40,945 nt of DNA from Chloroflexota bacterium (GTDB lineage: Bacteria; Chloroflexota; Dehalococcoidia; SZUA-161; SpSt-899): positions 1 to 40,945 of the forward strand of contig JABMQN010000028.1 in assembly GCA_013203045.1 (NCBI GenBank), read 5' to 3'. Below the pieces are notes generated by a model that saw only the letters and a program-made list of their open reading frames with translations, searched no databases and was not told the DNA's origin. Below are positions 34,911 through 40,945 of this stretch, piece by piece (position 1 is the stretch's first letter; every line of letters starts with the position of its first letter). The translations under genes were made by a program, and so were the position numbers.

Positions 34911-36071
34911 ATGAAAAAAATATTTGCGGCCTCTGAACTGGGATTGGAAGAGTTCACCAAACACGAACTCCATGAACTAGGCCTGTTACCTTCAGCAAAG
35001 GCCTCAAAAACGAAACGCTCTCAAAACAGCACTGAGAAAGGTGGTATTGAGTTTGACGGCGATCTGAAGGCTATTTATCGTGCTAATCTATCCCTGCGTA
35101 CAGCAAGCCGTGTTCTCGTTCGACTGGGAAGTTTTCACGCAGCAGCATTCTCAGAACTCCGCAAGAAGGCTAGCCGACTGGAATGGGAACGTTATCTAGC
35201 GCCCGGGCAATCCGTTGCGTTAAAGGTCACATGCAACAAATCTCGTTTGTATCACTCCAATGCTGTGGCCGAGCGTGTTGTCGGGGCGATCGGCGATCGC
35301 CTGAATAAGCAAGCATTGCTGCACGAATTTGTTGGAGAAGCAGAAAACGAATCGCCCCAATTGTTCATCGTGCGTCTGGTAAATGATCACTGCACAATCA
35401 GTGTAGATTCGTCCGGAGAACTACTGCATCGGCGCGGATACCGATTAGAGACTGCGAAAGCCCCTTTACGAGAAACTTTAGCAGCCGGGGCAATCATGGC
35501 GTCAAAATGGGATATGGAATCTCCCCTGATTGATCCGTTTTGCGGATCGGGTACCATTCCAATCGAGGCAGCACTAATGGCTCGTGGAATTGCACCGGGT
35601 AATAGCAGGCGTTTTGCTTTTATGAACTGGCCTGGTTTCGATCCTAATTTATGGAAGGCTGTGTTAGCAGACCATAAACGACAGTTCCCCTATCGAATTC
35701 CGAGGATTCTGGCTTCTGACCGCGATGCAGGGGCAATTCGGATTGCGCAGGCAAACGCCGAGAGGGCCGGTGTAGCAGACTACATCGACTTTTCCTGCCA
35801 GGCCGTCTCTGCGATTGAACCAACCGATACAGGGTGGATTGTGACTAATCCGCCTTATGGGCTTCGAGTCAGCGCCAATAAAGACCTGCGTAACCTTTAC
35901 GCTCAGTTTGGAAACGTTTTACGCACCAAATGTCCTGACTGGCATGTCGCTATTATTTGCAGTGACTTGAGGCTTTTAGGTAATATCGGTATTCGGCTCG
36001 ATACAAGCTTATCCATGGTCAATGGTGGAATCTCAGTAAAATTAGCACGGGGAATAGTGGAAACCTGCTAA
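34911..36071 (+). CDS. THUMP domain class I rRNA methyltransferase (RlmL/YpsC-like)
   Basis: A 386-residue SAM-dependent methyltransferase, likely adding a methyl group to guanine or adenine in 23S rRNA. I choose ATG 34911 (MKKIFAASELGLEEF) because the upstream extension overlaps the YgiQ-family gene and is not family-like. Order: N-terminal ferredoxin-like/THUMP region (about 1-165, KVTCNKSRLYHSNAVAERV), then Rossmann methyltransferase with DPFCGSGTIPIEAALMARG and the NPPYG catalytic motif. It runs in the same direction as the YgiQ gene, 22 nt after its stop. Confidence 0.9.
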   Translation: MKKIFAASELGLEEFTKHELHELGLLPSAKASKTKRSQNSTEKGGIEFDGDLKAIYRANLSLRTASRVLVRLGSFHAAAFSELRKKASRLEWERYLAPGQSVALKVTCNKSRLYHSNAVAERVVGAIGDRLNKQALLHEFVGEAENESPQLFIVRLVNDHCTISVDSSGELLHRRGYRLETAKAPLRETLAAGAIMASKWDMESPLIDPFCGSGTIPIEAALMARGIAPGNSRRFAFMNWPGFDPNLWKAVLADHKRQFPYRIPRILASDRDAGAIRIAQANAERAGVADYIDFSCQAVSAIEPTDTGWIVTNPPYGLRVSANKDLRNLYAQFGNVLRTKCPDWHVAIICSDLRLLGNIGIRLDTSLSMVNGGISVKLARGIVETC

Positions 36072-36287
36072 TTGGCTTTGGTGCCAGATATTTAAAGGCG
36101 ATTATCCGCTAGCAATTTCAAACTCAACATAACCCATTGCAAAACATGCCACCAGGGAATATAATGCATGCATATTGCAATTAAAGGAATTTTGAAGTCT
36201 TTCTGAGTGCCCTATTTGCCATATCAGATTCGAACTCTATTCTATGACACTGATTCACCGGACTTACTAGTGAGAGGGAGGTGTTTG

Positions 36288-37163
36288 ATGGCACAACATA
36301 TATCTGGAACCATAGCAGTTAAACCAACTATACCCAGTTGTCCTCGATGCGGGCATCCTTCTAACAAAAATGTAGCATATTGCACAAATTGCGGCAAAAT
36401 CAATACTATCACTCCTCCGACGATCAACGCCCATCAGCAATGCCCCATTCACAGGAACCCGATGGTCAACGTGTGTTCTTTATGTAGCCGCCCAGTCTGT
36501 AAATCCTGCTATGAAGATGCTCAAAAGACCTATGGTTCTTACACGTGTGCTCAGTGTCTGGATAAATGCCGGGAACTAGAGGCCTCTTACCTCACGAAAC
36601 TTGAGCAATCCGGCAAATGCGTTAAGCATTCTAACCGGACACGTATTGGCAAATGCAAATCTTGCGGCTTTCCAGTTTGCGAGCTTTGCGGGCATCTCTG
36701 GTGGAAAGGCCGTCTATTTCGTAAGATTGTGGATGGGCCATACTGCGCTAGTTGCAATGCCGAACTGGTAAGTTCTCAGGAACATGATAAAACCAAAAAT
36801 ATGAAGTCATTCCTGTTCCAGGATGCTGCAACGAAGGGATTCAAAATCCCCTCTTTTGTCTTCGATATCGCCTATACCTCTCCCAGACATTCTCCACAGA
36901 GTGATTCACAACCCGTTAACGTATCCGATTGCCCTGTATGTGGAAAGGTTGTCCGAATCAACACTCCTTCATGCCTTCATTGCGGAGAACAGTTGATATG
37001 GTTAAATGGGATACCATATGAAAAAATGAAGTATCCATCCCATGTATACCAATTCTCAAGAAAGACCTCCAAAGTATCTGAATGCCCCCTGTGTGGGGAT
37101 ATGGTCAGGGTTGATTGGGAAACTTGCCCCCACTGCGGAGAAAATCTACACGAGACTGTGTAG
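36288..37163 (+). CDS. Multi-zinc-ribbon / B-box-like protein
   Basis: 291 residues from ATG 36288, with GGGAGG upstream; an in-frame GTG at 36207 is less likely. Zinc-binding pairs run through it: CPRCGHP...CTNCGK (a zinc ribbon), a B-box-like block CPIHRNPMVNVCSLCSRPVC...CYEDAQ, a second block CVKHSNRTRIGKCKSCGFPVC...CGHLWW, and two C-terminal CxxC pairs, CPVCGK...CLHCGE and CPLCGD...CPHCGE. B-box/zinc-ribbon strings of this type serve as binding scaffolds. No TM segment or enzymatic domain is present, so function is unknown. Nothing else is visible in 36072-36287. Confidence 0.8.
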   Translation: MAQHISGTIAVKPTIPSCPRCGHPSNKNVAYCTNCGKINTITPPTINAHQQCPIHRNPMVNVCSLCSRPVCKSCYEDAQKTYGSYTCAQCLDKCRELEASYLTKLEQSGKCVKHSNRTRIGKCKSCGFPVCELCGHLWWKGRLFRKIVDGPYCASCNAELVSSQEHDKTKNMKSFLFQDAATKGFKIPSFVFDIAYTSPRHSPQSDSQPVNVSDCPVCGKVVRINTPSCLHCGEQLIWLNGIPYEKMKYPSHVYQFSRKTSKVSECPLCGDMVRVDWETCPHCGENLHETV

Positions 37164-37255
37164 CAGATCAACAGAGCAAAGGCATGTTAACCTTTTGCTC
37201 CGTAAATACTACCTAATGTTGTGTCTCTGAGGTAGCTGAACATCTGTCTCCAGTT

Positions 37256-37352
37256 CCGTTCGTGCTGAGCGTGCCGCCGCTGAAGCTTTGGCACGCAAGC
37301 GGCTTGTCGAAGAATGAACCCGTTCCCCTTCGACTAGGACAAGGACGAACGG
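37256..37352. repeat. Palindromic CTTCGAC-type element with nested insertion
   Basis: The outer arms CCGTTCGTGC (37256-37265) and GGACGAACGG (37343-37352) are inverted with one mismatch. TTGTCGAAG (37304-37312) and CCTTCGAC (37327-37334) form an inner pair. The 32-nt segment 37271-37302 (GTGCC...GGCAC, itself an inverted repeat) appears to interrupt the first arm between GCTGAGC and TTGTCGAAG. Related GAGCTTGTCGAAG palindromes are widespread. The remaining parts of 37164-37590 have no gene I can support. Confidence 0.65.
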
Positions 37353-37590
37353 GGCAACAAGCTTAAGCAAAAATGAGACTAATGTACAGAAGCGTTGGAG
37401 ACAGTACACTAGTCAAAAATACGACCATCAATCCCTATTCAAGGTATAAAGGCCAGATGATGCAACAGGTACATGCCTACTGGCGACACTTGATTTTCAG
37501 CGTTGGCCATTGTAAACCGGATATTAAAACTATTGCCCAATTATGGTAAACTAAATTACTCAGAATAATCGTTTAAATACATTTGGGTGA

Positions 37591-38031
37591 ATGGAAATGA
37601 AAGGTATTTCAAGAATCGATTCGAATCATACTCACGGATGGTTCGTACGGGTATTTCTAAATGCTCAGACACATTCCAAAATGTTCAGCGATGGAGTTCA
37701 TGGCGGTCAGGATAAAGCGTTAAAAGCTGCAATCAAATATAAAGATGAGTATGAACGCAAACACCCCCCATCATATGCTGCTACACGAATGCGTCTTCAA
37801 CCGATGAAGAACAACACCTCTGGCGTAGTAGGGGTTTCTGAGACTTTCAGCAGAAGCCGCAATGGAAATATACTGCCATGCTTCAATGTTTCCTGGAGAC
37901 CTCGGCCTAATGTCAGCCGATCAAAGAGCTTCTTTTTGAGCAAGTACGGATCGCGAGAGGCAGCATTTGAAGCCGCAATAAAGTTTCGGAGGGAACGTGA
38001 AGCGGAGATCATTGCTGGAATCGAATCCTAG
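37591..38031 (+). CDS. Tandem AP2-like DNA-binding protein
   Basis: A 146-residue protein with two copies of an AP2/integrase-like fold. Residues about 1-57 show GISRIDSNHTHGWFVRVFLN and KALKAAIKYKDEYERK. About 78-140 show SGVVGVSETFSRSRNGN, FNVSWRPR, SKSFFLSKYGSREAAFEAAIKFRREREAE. Both end in the ALKAAI/AAFEAAI helix followed by a basic segment, as in bacterial AP2 proteins often near mobile or homing genes. It stands alone here. A transcription or DNA-binding role is inferred. The ATG has a GGTGA upstream. Confidence 0.8.
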   Translation: MEMKGISRIDSNHTHGWFVRVFLNAQTHSKMFSDGVHGGQDKALKAAIKYKDEYERKHPPSYAATRMRLQPMKNNTSGVVGVSETFSRSRNGNILPCFNVSWRPRPNVSRSKSFFLSKYGSREAAFEAAIKFRREREAEIIAGIES

Positions 38032-38059
38032 CAACCGCTTCCAGCTAATCCCTCGAAAG

Positions 38060-39328
38060 CTACTGGAGCTTTTCCTGATCTCGCCTCAATCGCATAAGTA
38101 ATGAATTGTCATCAAGTTCTACTGCATCCATCGGAATGGGCTCGCCTTTGGCTATGGATTTTGTAATTGTAACTCCTTCAGTCAGTCCGACTGGAAGTAA
38201 TCCTCGCGCGTTTTCTACGATATCAATCTCTCCGTAGATGGCATACCCGCCCAGTCCATCAAGCACTTCTCTTGCCGATAAGTCTTTTTTGGCAATAGCC
38301 ACAACGTCAGCGATTGGGGCTCCAATTGGAGCGATAAGTGGTTCGCCATCCAGGATTACCTCAGCAATCGTTAACGGCGTTTCGTAGTGGCACAAATGAT
38401 AGGGCCGGAAGAAGAGATAATTGGGCCCTGATCCCATCTTCAAATATTCCATGTAAGGTTGTACAGCTTCCGGATCGTTACCATGAGCAATGACGAAAAC
38501 CCCACCTTTGAAATCTCCACCTAGGGTATAGTCGACGACATGTTTATTTTTAAGAACAGCTACGAAATCATCGAGGGCATGCGCCAGGTCAGTTGTAATG
38601 CCATGCATTCCTCGCTTATCAGGTATGAAACCCATCGCATTGCAGATCACGGCTTGTTCGATGTTCATCTTGGTACCATCAGCCATAGCTGTGGTGACAG
38701 GCAGGGAAGTATTCTGTTTTTCAGCCCACGGTCGAACCGAGTCGGGAGTGGCATTCACATCCATGAATCCTTTGCAATTAATTATTGCTGTCACTTCGAA
38801 ACTGAAAGCTGTAATAAAATCATACAGACGTTGTAACACACCTGGCTGATCACCATCGGAGTTGGTGTAAATCAGGCCGGCTTTTTTAGCGAGGGCATTG
38901 AGGGTACAACCAACCGTAGCGTCAGTCTCAGAGTTCATTGTAACCACATGCTTGGAACCTTCGAAGGCATGAAGCGCCAATTGCGCCCCATATTCCACAG
39001 CTCCGGTCACGTCCATTAATACATCGATCCTTTCGAGTTCACGCAGGACGTCGGGCCGACTCGTCACGGTCGGTTTACCTTTCTCAATTGCTTTTCGCAG
39101 TTCCGCAATATCATCGCTTACTATGATTTCATCCCGTCTGAAACCAGAGTAAATGTATGAATCGACAGCACGTTCGATGGTCCTATTAATGATAAGAGCC
39201 GTGTGCATACCGGGCGTACGATCAATCTGATAAACCATTCCACATCCCATAAGCCCTGCACCAGCTACGGCTACATTGGCCTTGCCGTTGCTTTCTTCGT
39301 ACTTCTTTAATCTGGTATAGATGCTCAT
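38060..39328 (-). CDS. SAF-domain NAD(P)-dependent oxidoreductase (homoserine-dehydrogenase-like)
   Basis: A 422-residue protein. The N-terminal Rossmann domain has NVAVAGAGLMGCGMVYQI, with a dinucleotide-binding glycine loop, then LMDVTGAVEYGAQLALHAF and KHVVTMNSETDATVG. The middle domain has NSDGDQPGV and NCKGFMDV. The C-terminal part (about 340-415) is a SAF-like domain (VGLTEGVTITKSIAKGEPIPMDAVEL). GGAGAT is 7 nt before the ATG. Proteins of this form occur in nucleotide-sugar and polyketide-like clusters beside C-methyltransferases, as here with the gene at 39578 on the other strand. The real substrate is not readable. Confidence 0.85.
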   Translation of the reverse strand: MSIYTRLKKYEESNGKANVAVAGAGLMGCGMVYQIDRTPGMHTALIINRTIERAVDSYIYSGFRRDEIIVSDDIAELRKAIEKGKPTVTSRPDVLRELERIDVLMDVTGAVEYGAQLALHAFEGSKHVVTMNSETDATVGCTLNALAKKAGLIYTNSDGDQPGVLQRLYDFITAFSFEVTAIINCKGFMDVNATPDSVRPWAEKQNTSLPVTTAMADGTKMNIEQAVICNAMGFIPDKRGMHGITTDLAHALDDFVAVLKNKHVVDYTLGGDFKGGVFVIAHGNDPEAVQPYMEYLKMGSGPNYLFFRPYHLCHYETPLTIAEVILDGEPLIAPIGAPIADVVAIAKKDLSAREVLDGLGGYAIYGEIDIVENARGLLPVGLTEGVTITKSIAKGEPIPMDAVELDDNSLLMRLRRDQEKLQ

Positions 39329-39577
39329 AACTATCTCCTTTTAGCTACAAAGAACATTGCGATATCCCTTGATAACATTTCACATCCTAAGTCAGAATTA
39401 TATTCGCAAGTATATATTTTTGCAATGGTACTTCCATCCAGGATTCAACTGTGAAAGAGTTGCACAGCGCCTTGACAAGAATCAGTATTGGAGTTAAGCT
39501 TGCCAAGAATCATGAGATGAAGCTAATATGGTTTTATATATACTGTGAAGTGATAAAAATGAAACGAGGTGTAATCA

Positions 39578-40795
39578 ATGATCTGTCACGGATGTAAAAG
39601 CCAAAACACTCACATGTTCCTTTCTCTAGGTTCCACACCATTAGCTAACGCATTTTTGAGAGAAGAGCAATTAGCAACAACCGAACCTTCTTATCCGCTT
39701 GATGTCTACTATTGTAATGATTGCGGACTTGTCCAAATTGGCTATCTTGTGCCACCTGAGCTCCTTTTTCCAGAAAATTACCCCTATGTTACAAGCATGT
39801 CGCAAACTATGAAAGCCCATTTTGCCGATCTTGTTGACTCGATCGTAAGTGAACACAGCCCTTCAAAAGATGGGATCATAGTAGATATTGGAAGTAATGA
39901 TGGGACTCTACTGTCTAATTTCCTGAAATACGATTACAAAGTTCTGGGTATTGAACCTGCCACTAACATAGCTCGTCTGGCAATAGAAAACGGGGTTGAT
40001 ACAGTAAGCGTTTTCTTCGGTGAAGAGTCCGCCAAGAAAGTTCGTGAGGAAAAAGGGCAAGCCAGTCTTATCCTCGGAACTAACGTCTTTGCTCACGTCG
40101 GTGATCTGGATAGTGTACTCCGAGGCGTGACTCACCTGCTGTCAGACGATGGTATGTTTGTTATTGAATTCCCTTACCTGGTGGACATGGCAGAAAAGAT
40201 GGAATTCGATACGATTTATCATGAACACCTCAGGTATTTTGCCGTGCGGCCCCTGGTGGTCTTGTTCGAAAGGTTCGGTATGGGAATTGTGAATGTCAAA
40301 CGCACGAGTGTCCACGGAGGCTCCATGGTTGTGTATACCAAAAAAGGAAGCGATTCATCTGCCCCGAGCGTGGTGCAAGCTATTGAGCTGGAAAAGAAAG
40401 CGAAGTTGGATTCGTTAAAAACGTACGAATCTTTTAGCAAATCGGTAGCTACGGTAAAAACTCAATTAAGAGAGTTGTTACAGCAATTGAAGGATAAAGG
40501 GGCAACGATCGCAGGTTATGGCGCTCCGGCCAAAGGCAATACACTACTCAATTATTGTGAGATTGGTACAGAGACCATCGACTATATAGTAGATTCCACC
40601 CCATTTAAACAGGGATGTTATACCCCTGGCACGCATATCCCTGTGGTGGATGAAAGCCGTTTCCACTCCACCCCCCCTGATTATGCGCTTCTGCTGGCAT
40701 GGAATTTCGAAGAGGAAATCCTTCGCAAAGAGGACCAGTTCCAACAGAACGGTGGAAAGTTCATCAGACCTATCCCAAAACCTGAGATTATTTAG
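39578..40795 (+). CDS. Class I SAM-dependent C-methyltransferase (TylC3/NovU-type)
   Basis: A 405-residue three-domain C-methyltransferase that typically methylates NDP-deoxysugars. N-terminal zinc-binding region: CHGCKSQ and CNDCGLVQIGY. SAM-binding motif VDIGSNDGTLL, then EPATNIA and LGTNVFAHVGD. C-terminal domain contains KRTSVHGGSMVVY and ATIAGYGAPAKGNTLLNYC, the conserved C-methyltransferase segment, and ends LLAWNFEEEI...RPIPKPEII. GAGGTG precedes the ATG; a TTGACA at 39472 with a 17-nt spacer to a weak TAAGCT may be the promoter. It is divergent from the SAF-domain oxidoreductase, a pairing seen in sugar-modification loci. Confidence 0.92.
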   Translation: MICHGCKSQNTHMFLSLGSTPLANAFLREEQLATTEPSYPLDVYYCNDCGLVQIGYLVPPELLFPENYPYVTSMSQTMKAHFADLVDSIVSEHSPSKDGIIVDIGSNDGTLLSNFLKYDYKVLGIEPATNIARLAIENGVDTVSVFFGEESAKKVREEKGQASLILGTNVFAHVGDLDSVLRGVTHLLSDDGMFVIEFPYLVDMAEKMEFDTIYHEHLRYFAVRPLVVLFERFGMGIVNVKRTSVHGGSMVVYTKKGSDSSAPSVVQAIELEKKAKLDSLKTYESFSKSVATVKTQLRELLQQLKDKGATIAGYGAPAKGNTLLNYCEIGTETIDYIVDSTPFKQGCYTPGTHIPVVDESRFHSTPPDYALLLAWNFEEEILRKEDQFQQNGGKFIRPIPKPEII

Positions 40796-40867
40796 ACTGA
40801 ATCACCAATTATTATCTCGGCAATTAAATATGATGCATAATAGAGATAAATATGGCATAATGAATAT

Positions 40868-40945
40868 ATGGAAAAGAGAGATGCCAGAAAGTTAAGTAAT
40901 GATGCACAATATGAACTCCGTTGTTGCGTTATACGGATGCTGAAG
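40868..40945 (+). CDS. IS630-like transposase, 5' end only
   Basis: ATG at 40868 opens a frame of 26 codons that runs off the window. It starts MEKRDARKLSNDAQYELRC, close to the RDARKLSxEAQxELR opening of IS630-family transposases. The AT-rich 40796-40867 just upstream could include the element's end. Identification rests on a short segment, so it is tentative. Confidence 0.5.
   Translation, partial: MEKRDARKLSNDAQYELRCCVIRMLK

Noticed and set aside
37170-37205. GAGCAAAGG/CCTTTTGCTC hairpin after the zinc-ribbon gene
   Set aside because: The stem has a bulge and there is no T run, so I did not call a terminator.
1-40945. CRISPR array, tRNA or rRNA genes
   Set aside because: No regularly spaced direct repeats with unique spacers, and no cloverleaf or rRNA signature was seen on reading both strands; the 11-nt phased arrays are far too short in period for CRISPR.

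Overview
The window reads as a moderate-GC bacterial chromosome segment. Its dockerin style (DVNxDGxxNVLDxxxIGQHW), cohesins joined to putative-Ig modules, DUF2206 and DUF1616 proteins, an EpsI-like protein and a short-form ThiC fit an anaerobic, sediment-type Chloroflexota (Dehalococcoidia-like) organism best. That placement is inference: no rRNA or marker phylogeny is available here.

Region 1 (about 0-12.5 kb) is a surface-glycan cluster. It holds a secreted beta-helix/NodB deacetylase, three GT4 glycosyltransferases, a DUF2206 multi-pass membrane protein, a second NodB deacetylase, a sulfatase-superfamily hydrolase or transferase, and an opposing Wzx-like flippase. Together they look able to build, trim, modify and export a polysaccharide. 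Two near-identical promoter-like segments (179-219 and 2478-2518) precede the first two genes.

Region 2 (about 12.7-24 kb) is a compact cohesin-dockerin cluster. It encodes a dockerin-bearing beta-helix/LamG protein, a cohesin+dockerin adaptor, a cohesin protein with a C-terminal transmembrane anchor and Arg cluster, a single-pass DUF1616-like protein, an N-terminally anchored dockerin protein, and a cohesin protein carrying its own beta-helix. The set can in principle assemble into a cell-surface complex anchored at both a cohesin end and a dockerin end.

Region 3 (about 24.2-26.9 kb) holds membrane genes: an EpsI/DUF3485 exosortase-associated protein, a CPBP-family glutamic intramembrane protease, a two-TM protein on the + strand, and an unlisted 58-residue two-TM protein. 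No exosortase is present. The anchored cohesin protein ends like a sorting substrate, so this may be an unusual C-terminal sorting locus.

Four arrays of GGTAAA-type hexamers at 10-11 nt spacing lie at 13.16, 19.62, 24.49 and 26.92 kb. They look like binding arrays for an OmpR/PhoB-type response regulator and tie regions 2 and 3 together.

Region 4 (about 27-41 kb) is mainly housekeeping: a TPP riboswitch with terminator and thiC, cinA, a CoA-type Nudix hydrolase, two overlapping metallo-beta-lactamase-fold genes, ispH, a YgiQ-family radical SAM gene, a THUMP rRNA methyltransferase, a multi-zinc-ribbon protein, a tandem AP2-like protein, and a divergent pair of SAF-domain oxidoreductase and C-methyltransferase. 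The first codons of an IS630-like transposase lie at the right edge. A 93-bp two-hairpin repeat occurs at both 15-107 and 33075-33167, with compensatory changes in its stem. I saw no tRNA, rRNA or CRISPR.
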